From: Fundidesulfovibrio terrae
GTDB lineage: Bacteria; Desulfobacterota; Desulfovibrionia; Desulfovibrionales; Desulfovibrionaceae
Assembly (NCBI RefSeq): GCF_022808915.1
Contig: NZ_JAKZFS010000002.1
Span: 124,001 to 188,000 of the forward strand
Reading direction: 5' to 3'
DNA: 64,000 nucleotides
Part shown: positions 34,782 to 44,019 of the stretch, in pieces
How positions within the stretch are numbered: position 1 is the first letter of the stretch
Layout: each line of letters starts with the position of its first letter
The notes under the pieces: model-generated
What the model was told of the DNA's origin: nothing
The model's input: only the letters and a program-made list of their open reading frames with translations
The model's database searches: none
Made by a program: the position numbers and the translations under genes

Positions 34782-37355
34782 ATGCAGCCCTTGCGCGTCT
34801 ACAGCGTCGTCCCCAAACTGCCTCCCAAGCTCAAGCCCCTGTGGGAACTGGCCTACAACTGCTGGTTCTCCTGGAACACCGAGATCGCGGAACTGTTCGC
34901 GCAGGTGGACCAGAAGCTCTGGCGCGAATGCGAGAGCAATCCCGTGGGCTTTTTGAACAGGCTGCCCCAGCGAACGCTGGAAAGCCTGGCCGGGGACCAA
35001 TTCTTCCTGGACCGCCTAACCGAGCTGCGCAAGAGCCTCGAGCATTACCTTTCCAAAACGGCCACCTCCATCCCCTTCCCCGAGAACGAAGGGCAGGAGC
35101 CGGTCATCGCCTATTTCAGCCTGGAGTACGGCGTGTCCAAGGCGCTGCCCATCTATTCGGGGGGCCTTGGAATCCTTGCGGGCGACCATCTGAAGTCGGC
35201 CAGCGACCTCTGCCTGCCCCTGGTGGCCATCGGCATCGCCTACCAGCAGGGCTACTTCCGCCAGTACCTCACTCCCGACGGCTGGCAGCAGGAGCGCTAC
35301 CCCATCTACGACTTCGAGCAGATGCCCATGACCCTGGCCACCGATGCCGAGGGCAAGCGCGTGCTCGTCTCCGTGGACCTGAAAGGCGACCGCATCTTCG
35401 CCCAAATATGGAAGGTGGCGGTCGGGCGCATCAAGCTTCTGCTCCTCGACACCAACATCGCGGAGAACCAGCCCCAGTTCAAGCAGATCACCACGCGCCT
35501 CTACGGCGGCAACCTGGAGATGCGCCTGTGGCAGGAGATTCTGCTCGGCATCGGCGGCATCAAGGTCCTGGACCTTTTGGGCTACAAGCCCAAGGTGATC
35601 CACATGAACGAGGGCCACTCGGCCTTCGCGGGCCTGGAGCGCATCCGCCGCTTCATGGAGGACTCCAAGCTGACTTTCGAGGCCGCGGCCGAGTTGGTGG
35701 CCTCGTCATCCATCTTCACCACGCACACTCCGGTCCCGGCGGGCAACGACCGCTTCCCGCCCGACCTCATGCAGCCCTATTTCGAGGACTACGCCCGCAA
35801 GCTCGGGCTGGCCTGGAAGGTGTTCCTGGCCCTTGGCCGCGAAGACCCGCGCAACGACGCCGAGCCCTTCTGCATGACCGTGCTGGCGCTTCGGCTCTCG
35901 CGCATCAACAACGGCGTGTCCCTGCTGCACGGCCACGTGTCGCGCAACATGTGGAAGCGGGTCTGGCCGCAGTATCCCGTGGAGGACGTGCCCATCGGGG
36001 CCGTGACCAACGGCGTGCACGCCCCGTCCTGGGTGGCCCCGGACATGGCGCTGCTCTTCGACCGCTACATGGGCTCCAACTGGCGCGAGGATCCGGACTG
36101 CACCCGGGTGTTCGAGCAGGCCGAGGCCATCTCCGACGCCGAGCTCTGGCGCACCCACGAGCGGCTGCGCGAACGCCTCATCGACTACGTGCGCCGCAAG
36201 CTCCACGACCAGCTCCTGCAGCGCGGGGCCAAGCGCAAGGAGCTCCAGATGGCCGAGGAGGTCCTGGACCCCCAGGCCCTGACCATCGGCTTCGGCCGCC
36301 GCTTCGCCACGTACAAGCGGGCCACGCTGATCCTTTCCGACCAGGAGCGCCTGATCAAGATTCTCTCCGAGTCGCCGCGCCCGGTGCAGTTCATCTTCGC
36401 GGGCAAGGCCCACCCCCACGACAACGAGGGCAAGAAGCTCATCCAGCAGCTGGTGGCCCTGTGCGGCACGCCCGAATGCCGCTACAGCATGGTCTTCCTG
36501 GAAGACTACGACATGGAGGTGGCCTCCTACATGTACCAGGGCTGCGACGTGTGGATGAACACCCCGCGACGCCCCCTGGAGGCCTGCGGCACCTCGGGCA
36601 TGAAGGCCATGGTCAACGGCGTGCTCAACTTCTCCACCCTGGACGGCTGGTGGGCCGAGGCCTGGCGGCCGGACAACTCGCTGGGCTGGGCCATCGGCCT
36701 CGGCGAGGAGTACGAGGACGTCCAATATCAGGACTTCGTGGAATCCCAGACCCTCTACAACGTGCTGGAGAACGAGATCATCCCCACCTTCTACGACCGG
36801 GGCCACGGCAACCTGCCGCGCGCCTGGATAAGGAAGATGAAGGACTCCATCCGCTACCTCGGCCCCGTGTTCTCCTCGCACCGCATGGTGGAGGATTACG
36901 CCAAGGTGGCCTACGGCCCGGCCATCGAGAACTACAACAGGCTGGTCAAGAAGGACTTCGCCGCCGCCAAGGACCTGGCCCAGTGGCGGATGGACATGAT
37001 GACCAAGTGGTCCAGCCTGGACATCCGCAACGTCCACGCCACGGACCCACAGCAGGTGTTCGTGGGCGAGCCCATCGTGGTCACGGCGGAGATCAACCTG
37101 AACGGCATCCGCCCCCAGGACGTGCGGGTGGAGATATACTCCGGCCCCGTGGACTTCGAGGGCAAGTTCAGCCAGCGCGAGACCACCATCATGCAGCCCG
37201 CGGGCGACATGCAGGAGGGCTGGCAGCAGTTCAGGGGCGAGGTGATGCCGGTGGAGGCCGGGCGCTTCGGCTTCACCGTGCGCATCCTGCCGCACCACCC
37301 GCTGCTTCTGGACAGCCACTCCCTGGGGCTCATCCGCTGGGCGGACCAGGGGTAG
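34782..37355 (+). CDS. glgP: Alpha-glucan (glycogen) phosphorylase, DUF3417-containing type
   Basis: Releases glucose-1-phosphate from glycogen-like glucans with PLP; GT35. The 857-residue product starts with a DUF3417 domain (LRVYSVVPKLPPKLKPLWELAYNCWFSW), then EYGVSKALPIYSGGLGILAGDHLKSASDL, HMNEGHSAFAGLERI and GFGRRFATYKRATLI. The C-terminal region has CDVWMNTPRRPLEACGTSGMKAMVNG, which includes the PLP-phosphate binding segment. Two starts are possible: ATG 34743 (strong GGAGGA) and ATG 34782 (GAGGA). The latter is used because it aligns with the family. No other glycogen genes are adjacent. Confidence 0.92.
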   Translation: MQPLRVYSVVPKLPPKLKPLWELAYNCWFSWNTEIAELFAQVDQKLWRECESNPVGFLNRLPQRTLESLAGDQFFLDRLTELRKSLEHYLSKTATSIPFPENEGQEPVIAYFSLEYGVSKALPIYSGGLGILAGDHLKSASDLCLPLVAIGIAYQQGYFRQYLTPDGWQQERYPIYDFEQMPMTLATDAEGKRVLVSVDLKGDRIFAQIWKVAVGRIKLLLLDTNIAENQPQFKQITTRLYGGNLEMRLWQEILLGIGGIKVLDLLGYKPKVIHMNEGHSAFAGLERIRRFMEDSKLTFEAAAELVASSSIFTTHTPVPAGNDRFPPDLMQPYFEDYARKLGLAWKVFLALGREDPRNDAEPFCMTVLALRLSRINNGVSLLHGHVSRNMWKRVWPQYPVEDVPIGAVTNGVHAPSWVAPDMALLFDRYMGSNWREDPDCTRVFEQAEAISDAELWRTHERLRERLIDYVRRKLHDQLLQRGAKRKELQMAEEVLDPQALTIGFGRRFATYKRATLILSDQERLIKILSESPRPVQFIFAGKAHPHDNEGKKLIQQLVALCGTPECRYSMVFLEDYDMEVASYMYQGCDVWMNTPRRPLEACGTSGMKAMVNGVLNFSTLDGWWAEAWRPDNSLGWAIGLGEEYEDVQYQDFVESQTLYNVLENEIIPTFYDRGHGNLPRAWIRKMKDSIRYLGPVFSSHRMVEDYAKVAYGPAIENYNRLVKKDFAAAKDLAQWRMDMMTKWSSLDIRNVHATDPQQVFVGEPIVVTAEINLNGIRPQDVRVEIYSGPVDFEGKFSQRETTIMQPAGDMQEGWQQFRGEVMPVEAGRFGFTVRILPHHPLLLDSHSLGLIRWADQG

Positions 37356-37375
37356 GGGGCGCGCGTTTGCTTGGC

Positions 37376-37416
37376 GTGAAAAGCGGCGGCGGGCCTGGCC
37401 CGTCGCCGCTTTTCAC
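37376..37416. terminator. Bidirectional terminator after glgP
   Basis: GTGAAAAGCGGCG-GCGGGC pairs with GCCCGTCGCCGCTTTTCAC around a short loop. It ends the phosphorylase transcript and overlaps the stop codon of the convergent small membrane gene. Confidence 0.85.
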
Positions 37417-37556
37417 ATTCTGCCGTGTGTGAGCCCCAGCAGGCCGATGATGATCAGGTATATGGCTACGATGTAGTTGAGCAGCCTGGGCATCACGAGG
37501 ATCAGAATCCCTGCGATCAAGGCGATCATGGGCTGCATGGCGAATCCGAATATCAT
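37413..37556 (-). CDS. Small DUF3096-type membrane protein, 47 aa
   Basis: Two membrane helices make up almost the whole product: MQPMIALIAGILILVMPRLL and NYIVAIYLIIIGLLGLTHGRM. This matches the DUF3096 pattern (IALIAGILIL.MPRLLNYIVAIYLI). The start ATG 37556 has AAGGAGAAGG eight bases before it. The frame is open upstream for another 32 codons, but those lack hydrophobic or conserved character. Function unknown; such proteins are widespread in bacteria. Confidence 0.85.
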   Translation of the reverse strand: MIFGFAMQPMIALIAGILILVMPRLLNYIVAIYLIIIGLLGLTHGRM

Positions 37557-37773
37557 GGTCCTTCTCCTTTCGCGGACCAGACCAAACGGCGTCTGGGTTG
37601 AATGCCGAAGCGCCGGGCGGCTTGCGCTGCGCGGCGCGCCTGATACCACCACTGGCCTTAGTATCCGCCCGGCCGGGGTGCGGCAAGCTTAAAAGGAGAT
37701 GAACGCGGGTAGGCCGCAGGGGCGGTTTCGTCCCTCGCCCCCCGATCCACAGCATGACGATGTAGCAATGATC

Positions 37774-37804
37774 CGGCGCGGGGGCTTTGCCCTCGCGCCG
37801 TTTT
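37774..37804 (+). terminator. Terminator-like hairpin in the corA leader
   Basis: CGGCGCGGGGGC / GCCCTCGCGCCG (one G-T pair), loop TTT, followed by TTTTCGTTT. No plus-strand gene lies between the glgP terminator and this hairpin, so it appears to sit in the corA mRNA leader, 30 bases before the start. A possible Mg-responsive attenuator (inference). Confidence 0.6.
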
Positions 37805-37834
37805 CGTTTAGAGCGGCCGCAAGGAGCACTTTGC

Positions 37835-38911
37835 ATGTTCGAATACCTCCGCCGCAGAAGCCAGTCAGCCGGGCGCCCGCCCGGGACCCCCATGTACGTG
37901 GGCGTAGAACGCAGCGATCCCGTCAGCGTGGAGATGATCGCCTACGACAAGGGCGGGGCCACCGTGACCCAGCCCAAGGTGCTCCGCGAGTGCGCCTGCT
38001 TCGAAGAAGGCCCCAAGGTCACCTGGGTCAACATCGACGGCCTGCACGACATGGACGTCATCAACCAGGCCGCCGAGGTCTTCCACATCCATCCTCTGGT
38101 GACCGAGGACATCGTCCACACCGGCCAGCGCCCCAAGATGGAGGAACTGGGCGACTCGGTCTTCGTCATCCTCAAGATGCTCACCTACAACGAGAAGGAT
38201 CGCCGGATCGAGGACGAGCAGGTGAGTTTCATCCTGGGGCGCCACTCCCTGCTCACCTTCCAGGAGAAGCCCGGCGGCGACGTGTTCGACGAGGTGCGCA
38301 AGCGCATCCTGGGCCAGAAGGGGCGGGTGTGCGGGCTCGGGCCGGACTACCTCATGTACGCCCTCATGGACGTCATCGTGGACAACTATTTCGTGGTGCT
38401 GGAGCGCATGGGCGAGGAGATCGAGGACATCGAGGAGAAGCTCCTGAACGCGCCGCGCCCGGAGCACCTGGAGGCCCTGCACGCGCTGCGGCGCGAGGCC
38501 CTGTACCTGCGCAAGTACATCTTCCCCCTGCGCGAGGTGGTGGCCAAGCTGGAGAAGGGCGGCAACGACCTCATCGCCGACAACACCATCTTCTACCTGC
38601 GCGACCTCTACGACCACACCATCCAGGTCATGGACACTGTGGAGACCTTCCGGGACATGCTGGGAGGCATGGTGGAGCTCTACCTCTCCAACATCAGCCT
38701 CAAGATGAACGAGATCATGAAGGTGCTGACCATGTTCTCCAGCCTCTTCATACCCCTGACCTTCCTGGCCGGGCTCTACGGCATGAACTTCAAGCACATG
38801 CCCGAGCTGGACCTGGAGTGGGGATATTACGGTGTGCTCGGGGTGATGGGCGTGACGGCCGTGAGCATGCTGTTCTTCTTCAGGCGCAAGGGGTGGATCG
38901 GCGGGCGTTAG
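37835..38911 (+). CDS. corA: CorA-family magnesium/cobalt transporter
   Basis: Pentameric inner-membrane channel for Mg2+ (and Co2+). The 358-residue product has a long cytoplasmic N-domain (about 1-290) with VTWVNIDGLHDMDVI and HPLVTEDIVHTGQRPK, a long helix region, then two C-terminal membrane helices flanking the signature YGMNF (in FLAGLYGMNFKHMPE). Start ATG 37835 with AAGGAG eight bases before is chosen over 37787. It converges with cbiK, overlapping it by four bases. Confidence 0.93.
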   Translation: MFEYLRRRSQSAGRPPGTPMYVGVERSDPVSVEMIAYDKGGATVTQPKVLRECACFEEGPKVTWVNIDGLHDMDVINQAAEVFHIHPLVTEDIVHTGQRPKMEELGDSVFVILKMLTYNEKDRRIEDEQVSFILGRHSLLTFQEKPGGDVFDEVRKRILGQKGRVCGLGPDYLMYALMDVIVDNYFVVLERMGEEIEDIEEKLLNAPRPEHLEALHALRREALYLRKYIFPLREVVAKLEKGGNDLIADNTIFYLRDLYDHTIQVMDTVETFRDMLGGMVELYLSNISLKMNEIMKVLTMFSSLFIPLTFLAGLYGMNFKHMPELDLEWGYYGVLGVMGVTAVSMLFFFRRKGWIGGR

Positions 38912-39726
38912 CCTTCGGACGCGCAAGCCCGCTCAAGCCATAGCCGCGCGAACGCCTCGCGCTCCACGAGCCCGGCGAGGTCGGGCATACTTGTGATCCC
39001 GTGCCGCAGGAGCACTGACTTCCACGAACCGGGCTGATCCCCGGCCAGATCCTTGTGGGCGTGGCGTCCGGCCACGGTGAGGAAGGGGATGAGCCGGGCC
39101 GCGCGCACGCCCGAGGCCGCCAGGTCCCTGGCGATGGCGTGTATGGACAGGGGATCGTCCGGGTCGGCAGCCTCCAGAACCCCGAGCCTGGTCCGCGCGC
39201 ACGCGCCGTTCAGTTCCCGCGCGAGAATCCGGTAGAGTTCCTGGGCGTCGTGGGTGGTGCCGTGCCCCATGAGCACGCAGGCCTGGGGCGCGGAGCCTCC
39301 GGCCGCGCTGGATTTCTCGGCCGTCCCGAAGCTTTCCAACAGCGCCCGGGCCACGCCGGGCGCGTCCCCCGGGCCGGAAAGAAGCGGCCCCGAGACGGCA
39401 AGCCCCGCCCCGCGCGCCGTGGAGAACGCCGCGAGCGTCTCGCACATCCTGTCGAACTCGTCGCCCGCGATGACGTGCAGCGACTGTACCCGCAAATCGA
39501 GCGGACCCTCCCCGCCAAGCCCCGCCAGAACGTCCTCCAGGCCGCAGCCCGGGTAGCGCGACGGATGATGCCCGCCGGTCCGGCTGACCGCCGTGTACGC
39601 CAGCAGCACCCGCGAGGCCTGCGCGGCCGAACGCACCCGCGCCGCGAAGCCCTCCAGCGCCGTGCGCGCGCCGGGATGCGAGGAGCCGTGAGCGGCCAGG
39701 ATGAGGACGGTGTCCGGGTTGGTCAT
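38908..39726 (-). CDS. cbiK: Sirohydrochlorin cobaltochelatase, CbiK type
   Basis: Inserts cobalt into sirohydrochlorin in the anaerobic B12 pathway (or iron, for sirohaem). The 272-residue product has the N-terminal VLILAAHGSSHPGARTAL, the metal-site His in CVLMGHGTTHDAQELYRIL and the second His in VAGRHAHKDLAGDQPGSW. No signal peptide is present, so it is the cytoplasmic type; Desulfovibrio also has a periplasmic CbiK (family knowledge). Start ATG 39726. Upstream lies the csoR promoter region. Confidence 0.92.
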   Translation of the reverse strand: MTNPDTVLILAAHGSSHPGARTALEGFAARVRSAAQASRVLLAYTAVSRTGGHHPSRYPGCGLEDVLAGLGGEGPLDLRVQSLHVIAGDEFDRMCETLAAFSTARGAGLAVSGPLLSGPGDAPGVARALLESFGTAEKSSAAGGSAPQACVLMGHGTTHDAQELYRILARELNGACARTRLGVLEAADPDDPLSIHAIARDLAASGVRAARLIPFLTVAGRHAHKDLAGDQPGSWKSVLLRHGITSMPDLAGLVEREAFARLWLERACASEG

Positions 39727-39854
39727 GGGAGGGGGAAATCCCTAGCAGACTTCGCACCGCGAGCCAATGCCCGAGAGGCCGGGAGCGGGGCCTCCCCGGC
39801 GCTGAAACTGCGAGACGGAACGCTCGCGGCGTGGGCGCCCATGGGGGGGAGGAA

Positions 39855-39893
39855 GCCTCCGGCGGCCAAAGGGACCAGTCCCTTTGGAATCCC
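39855..39893 (-). repeat. Dispersed hairpin repeat, family A, copy 8
   Basis: Minus orientation: tail GCCTCCGGCGG, stem CCAAAGGGAC / GTCCCTTTGG with loop CA, then AATCCC. Located between divergent cbiK and csoR. Confidence 0.75.
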
Positions 39894-39945
39894 GTATAGG
39901 GCCGTGTTTCGTGGATGCGAATTCCGGTGTTCTCTGGAGAGGCTC

Positions 39946-39991
39946 TTGACAGAATACCTGGGGGGAGTATCTAGATACCCAGGCGGGGTAT
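39946..39991 (+). promoter_or_regulatory. csoR promoter with two overlapping CsoR-type operators
   Basis: TTGACA (39946-39951) is followed after 16 bases by TATCTA (39968-39973). Two 17-bp inverted repeats overlay it: ATACCTGGGGGGAGTAT (39954-39970) and ATACCCAGGCGGGGTAT (39975-39991). The ATACC...GGTAT arms around a G-rich centre match known copper-CsoR sites, so the repressor should block its own promoter until Cu(I) binds. Confidence 0.75.
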
Positions 39992-40005
39992 CCTGGAGGG
40001 AAAGA

Positions 40006-40317
40006 ATGGGCTGCGAGAAATGTTCGAAAGAGGCCGCGACGGACAGGAAGATGACCGCGCGGGTCAAGCGCATCGCCGGGCAGGTGGCGGGAATCGAGCG
40101 CATGCTGGATGACCGGCGCTATTGTGTGGACATCCTGAACCAGATCTCAGCCGTGCGCTCGGCTCTCGACGCCCTGGGAGTGGAGCTCCTGACCAGGCAT
40201 CTGGAAAGCTGCGTGCTGGGTCACGGCAGCGGAACCGAGCACGAAAAAGCCCGGCCCATGACCCAGCCGGAACTGCTGGACGAAGTCAAAACCGCCTTGT
40301 CGCGATTTTTGAAATAG
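40006..40317 (+). CDS. csoR: Copper-sensing repressor, CsoR family
   Basis: All-helical DUF156 repressor of 103 residues. The Cu(I) ligands Cys40 (RRYCVDIL), His65 and Cys69 (TRHLESC) are in the CsoR arrangement, and the RVKRIAGQVAGIERML DNA-binding helix is intact. Two extra Cys lie at the N-terminus (MGCEKC). Start ATG 40006 with GGAGGGAAAG just upstream is much later than the open frame start, which is shadow. Two palindromes overlap its promoter, and copA follows 157 bases on, so it controls copper efflux. Confidence 0.92.
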   Translation: MGCEKCSKEAATDRKMTARVKRIAGQVAGIERMLDDRRYCVDILNQISAVRSALDALGVELLTRHLESCVLGHGSGTEHEKARPMTQPELLDEVKTALSRFLK

Positions 40318-40392
40318 GAACGGGAATCATGCACGCGACAGCCTTTGGGGCCCGGTCCGCGTGGATGCCCGGCACACCACGATAATAAAAGG

Positions 40393-40429
40393 GGATTCCA
40401 ATGGGCGAAGCCCTTTGGCCGCCGGAGGC
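40393..40429 (+). repeat. Dispersed hairpin repeat, family A, copy 9
   Basis: GGATT, stem CCAATGGGC / GCCCTTTGG (loop GAA, with a mismatched pair), tail CCGCCGGAGGC; lies between csoR and copA within their presumed shared transcript. Confidence 0.7.
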
Positions 40430-40474
40430 TTCCAACACCGAAGCCCCCGCGCGATTCCCCATGAGGAGTGCGCC

Positions 40475-42952
40475 ATGGAAAAGCTGACCATGCCCGTCAA
40501 AGGCATGCACTGCGCCTCGTGTTCGAGCCGCATCGAAAGGACCGTGGGCAAGATGGAGGGCGTGGAGTCCGTAGCCGTAAACCTGGCCGCCGAGACCATG
40601 GACGTGAGCTTCGACCCCTCCATCGTCACGCTCGACGGCATCACGGCCCGCGTGGCGGAACTCGGCTTTACGGCCGTTCCCCCGGCCCCCGCAGGGATCG
40701 TGCGCCTGGCCATCGGTGGCATGCACTGCGCCTCCTGCTCGCGGCGCATCGAGACGGTGGTGGGAGGCATGGAGGGCGTGGCGGCCATGCGCGTCAACCT
40801 GGCCACCGAGACCGGCGAGCTGGAGCTGGCCCCCGGCGGTCCTGCCCTGGATGTGGTCATCGGGCGCATCGCGGGCCTCGGGTTCACCGCATCCCCCCTG
40901 GCCGGGGACGACGAATCCCTGTTCGAGGCCCAGCAGCGCGACGCCGCCGAGCGGTTGGAAATGCGTCGCAAGGCCCTGGGACCGCAGCTGACGCTGGGCG
41001 GGTTGGTTCTCCTGATCGCCATGGGGCCCATGCTCGGGCTGCCCCTGCCCGCGTTCCTCTCGCCGGACACCTCGCCCGCCGTCTATGCGCTCACGCAGCT
41101 GGCGCTCACCCTGCCGCTCCTGTGGCTGGGGAGGCGCTTCTACCTGGACGGCGTGCCCGCGCTCCTGCGCGGCGGGCCCAATATGGATTCGCTCATCGCC
41201 CTGGGTACGGGCGCGGCCTTCCTGGCCTCGCTCTGGACCACCCTGGAGATCGTCCTGGGCCATGGGGCCGCGCACAACGCCCATGGGCTCTACTACGAGT
41301 CCGCCGCGGTCATCATCGCGCTCATCTCCCTGGGCAAGTACTTCGAGGCCCGCTCCAAGTCCCAGACCACCGAGGCCGTGAAGTCGCTCTTGTCGCTTGC
41401 CCCGGACACGGCCACGCTGGTCGGGCCGGATGGCGCGAAGAGCGTGGCGGTCAAGCTGGTGCGTCCGGGCGACATGCTCCTGGTGCGCCCCGGCGAGCGC
41501 GTGCCCGTGGACGGAGTGGTGGTGGAGGGGGCTTCCGAGGTGGACGAGTCCATGCTCACGGGCGAGTCTGTTCCCGTGGCCAAGAACCCCGGCGATCCGC
41601 TGGCCTCCGGCACGCTCAACGCCCTGGGGGCGCTGACCATGCGCGCCGAGCGCGTGGGCGCGGACACGGTGCTGGCCCGCATCATCCGCCTCGTGCGCGA
41701 CGCTCAGGGCTCAAAGGCCCCCATAGCAAGCCTGGCGGACCGGGTGAGTCTCTATTTCGTGCCCGTGGTCATGGCCCTGGCCGTGCTTGCGGCGCTCGCC
41801 TGGCTGTGGGCCGGGGAGGGCTGGGGCTTTGCGCTTCGCATCTTCGTCTCGGTAATGGTCATCGCCTGCCCCTGCGCCATGGGGTTGGCCACGCCCACGT
41901 CCATCATGGTGGGCACCGGGCGCGGGGCCAGGCTCGGCGTGCTCATCAAAAGCGGGCGCGCCCTGGAGACGGCCAGCGCCGTGAACGCCGTGGTCCTGGA
42001 CAAGACCGGAACGCTCACGCTGGGCAAGCCCTTGCTTACGGACGTGCTCCCGGCTCCCGGCGCGGACTCCTCGCGCCTGCTTGCCAGCGCCGCCGCAGTG
42101 GAGGCCCTGTCGGCCCATCCGCTGGGGCAGGCCGTGGTGCAGGGCGCGTCGGCGCGGGGTCTTGCATTGCCTGGCGCCTCGGATGCCTCGGCCGTGCCCG
42201 GCCAGGGCGTGTCAGGAATGGTGTCGGACGCGGGGTTGGGCCAGCGCGTGCTGGTGGGGCGCTCGAGCTGGCTGGCCGCCGAGGGAACCGCTGTCCCGCC
42301 TGAGCTGGAAGCGCAGGGCGCGGAGCTTTCCGCCGCCGGCAAGACGCCGCTCTTCGTGGCCGAGGGAGCGCGCATGCTTGGCGTGCTGGCCGTGGCCGAC
42401 GCGGTGCGCCCGGAAGCTGCCCAGGTGGTGGGCGAGCTCGGCCTCATGGGCGTTCGCGTGGTGATGCTCACGGGCGACAACCCGCGCACGGCCCGGGCCG
42501 TGGCCGATCAGGCGGGCGTGACCGAGGTGCTGGCCGAGGTTCCCCCCGAGGGCAAGGCCGAGAAGGTCCGCGCCCTCAAGGATGAGGGACTGACGGTGGC
42601 CATGGTGGGCGACGGCATCAACGACGCGCCGGCCCTGGCCGTGGCCGACGTGGGCATCTCCATGGGAACGGGCATCGACGTGGCCATCGAGGCCGGGGAC
42701 GTCGTGCTCATGCGCGGCGACCTGCGCGGCGTGCTCACGGCGATCAGGCTTTCCAAGGCCACGGTGCGCAACATCAAGGAGAACCTGTTCTGGGCCTTCG
42801 CCTACAACGTGCTGGGCATTCCGGTCGCGGCCGGGGTGCTGCACGCCTTCGGCGGCCCCACGCTTTCGCCCATGATCGCGGGCGCGGCCATGGCCATGAG
42901 TTCGGTCTCCGTGGTGTCGAACGCCTTGCGGTTGCGTTTCTTCAAGGGATAG
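40475..42952 (+). CDS. copA: Copper-exporting P1B-type ATPase
   Basis: Pumps Cu(I) out of the cytoplasm. The 825-residue product has two N-terminal heavy-metal domains, each with GMHCASC (Cys13/16 and Cys85/88), and eight membrane helices. Also present are the actuator motif TGES, the transmembrane CPC (Cys465-Pro-Cys467), the phosphorylation motif DKTGT (Asp509), and GDGINDAPAL. Near the C-terminus are the Cu(I)-ATPase residues AYN (FAYNVLG) and MSSVSVVSNALRL. Start ATG 40475; GAGGAG lies eight bases before. It follows csoR and is probably in the same copper-induced unit. Confidence 0.96.
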   Translation: MEKLTMPVKGMHCASCSSRIERTVGKMEGVESVAVNLAAETMDVSFDPSIVTLDGITARVAELGFTAVPPAPAGIVRLAIGGMHCASCSRRIETVVGGMEGVAAMRVNLATETGELELAPGGPALDVVIGRIAGLGFTASPLAGDDESLFEAQQRDAAERLEMRRKALGPQLTLGGLVLLIAMGPMLGLPLPAFLSPDTSPAVYALTQLALTLPLLWLGRRFYLDGVPALLRGGPNMDSLIALGTGAAFLASLWTTLEIVLGHGAAHNAHGLYYESAAVIIALISLGKYFEARSKSQTTEAVKSLLSLAPDTATLVGPDGAKSVAVKLVRPGDMLLVRPGERVPVDGVVVEGASEVDESMLTGESVPVAKNPGDPLASGTLNALGALTMRAERVGADTVLARIIRLVRDAQGSKAPIASLADRVSLYFVPVVMALAVLAALAWLWAGEGWGFALRIFVSVMVIACPCAMGLATPTSIMVGTGRGARLGVLIKSGRALETASAVNAVVLDKTGTLTLGKPLLTDVLPAPGADSSRLLASAAAVEALSAHPLGQAVVQGASARGLALPGASDASAVPGQGVSGMVSDAGLGQRVLVGRSSWLAAEGTAVPPELEAQGAELSAAGKTPLFVAEGARMLGVLAVADAVRPEAAQVVGELGLMGVRVVMLTGDNPRTARAVADQAGVTEVLAEVPPEGKAEKVRALKDEGLTVAMVGDGINDAPALAVADVGISMGTGIDVAIEAGDVVLMRGDLRGVLTAIRLSKATVRNIKENLFWAFAYNVLGIPVAAGVLHAFGGPTLSPMIAGAAMAMSSVSVVSNALRLRFFKG

Positions 42953-43057
42953 AGGGTCTTGTCCTGCTTGACAGTGCGCGGTGAAAAGAGGAGTGGTCAT
43001 GCGAACGTCGGGGACCTGAATCCCCGAGCGCCGTCCAGCAACATCCCGGAGGTCCTC

Positions 43058-43954
43058 ATGCGTGTGCTCCGTTTTGTCCCGGATCGCGTCCTGGCCGGAC
43101 TGGTTGCCTGCATGGCCGTATCCGTCCTGGCGACAGCCGCCCAGGCCCAGTCGCTGCAGGCCAAGTACGCGGAGCGCCTGCGCGAGATCAGCCTGATCAC
43201 GTCCATGGAGTCGTCCCTGTTCGCGGCCTCGGAAGCCGAGAAGCTCGCGGTCATGGCCGACACCGACGAGGCGTCGGTGGAATTCGCGGACAAGGCCACG
43301 GCCATCGCCAACGCCATCGAGAAGGCCCGGCAGGAGCTGTCCGAGCTGGTCAAGCAGGGCAAGCTGGACAAGGAAGCCGCGCTGCTGGCCGACTTCAGCA
43401 CCTGCTGGACGGAATTCCGCAAGCTGGACAAGGAAATCCTCGATCTTGCGGTGAAGAATACCAACATCAAGGCGGCGCGGCTCTCCCAGGGCAAGGCCAG
43501 GGAGCTCGTGGCCGCCTTCGCGGACTGCCTGAACCGGGTCCTGTCCGGTCCACAGGGGGCGACGCCCGATCCTGCGGCCCGGGTGCTGGCGGACAAGGCC
43601 CTGATCGCCGTGCAGCAGGTGCAGATCCTGCATTCTCCGCACATCGACGAATCGGGCGCGTCCCGCATGGACGCCCTGGAGGCGGAAATGCGGTCGCGCG
43701 AAGCCGAGGCCCGGGACGCCCTGTCCCGGTTTTCCGGCCTGCCGGGCGCAAGTGGCGTCAAGGAGTGCGGGGCCATCCTGGAGGAGTACGCCCAGGTCAC
43801 GGCCTCCATCGTGGCCCTGTCGCGCCAGAACACCAACCTGGATTCGCTGCGCCTGTCGCTCAGCCGCAAGCGCTCGGCCACGGCCAGCTGCTCGGAGATA
43901 CTGGCCGCGCTCAAGAAGACCGCTTTCGACCGTGGATTCAAGGCCACGCGCTAG
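43058..43954 (+). CDS. Periplasmic helical protein resembling a four-helix sensor domain
   Basis: Product of 298 residues with a clear signal peptide (about 1-30: VLAGLVACMAVSVLATAAQA, cleavage after AQA). The mature part looks wholly helical, with repeated heptad-like segments (AKYAERLREISLITSMESSL, EKARQELSELVKQGKLDKEA) and two matching stretches, NTNIKAARLSQGKARELVAAF and NTNLDSLRLSLSRKRSATAS. The pattern recalls the four-helix-bundle ligand domain of chemoreceptors, but there is no signalling domain, so it may be a soluble binding protein. Start ATG 43058 has GGAGGT five bases before. Function unknown; the next gene is a permease. Confidence 0.75.
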   Translation: MRVLRFVPDRVLAGLVACMAVSVLATAAQAQSLQAKYAERLREISLITSMESSLFAASEAEKLAVMADTDEASVEFADKATAIANAIEKARQELSELVKQGKLDKEAALLADFSTCWTEFRKLDKEILDLAVKNTNIKAARLSQGKARELVAAFADCLNRVLSGPQGATPDPAARVLADKALIAVQQVQILHSPHIDESGASRMDALEAEMRSREAEARDALSRFSGLPGASGVKECGAILEEYAQVTASIVALSRQNTNLDSLRLSLSRKRSATASCSEILAALKKTAFDRGFKATR

Positions 43955-44019
43955 GCGGCGGCGACCGTCAGGATCGGACCGGTCGTCCGTCAATCGACTT
44001 TTGCGCTCCGGGGAGGAAC

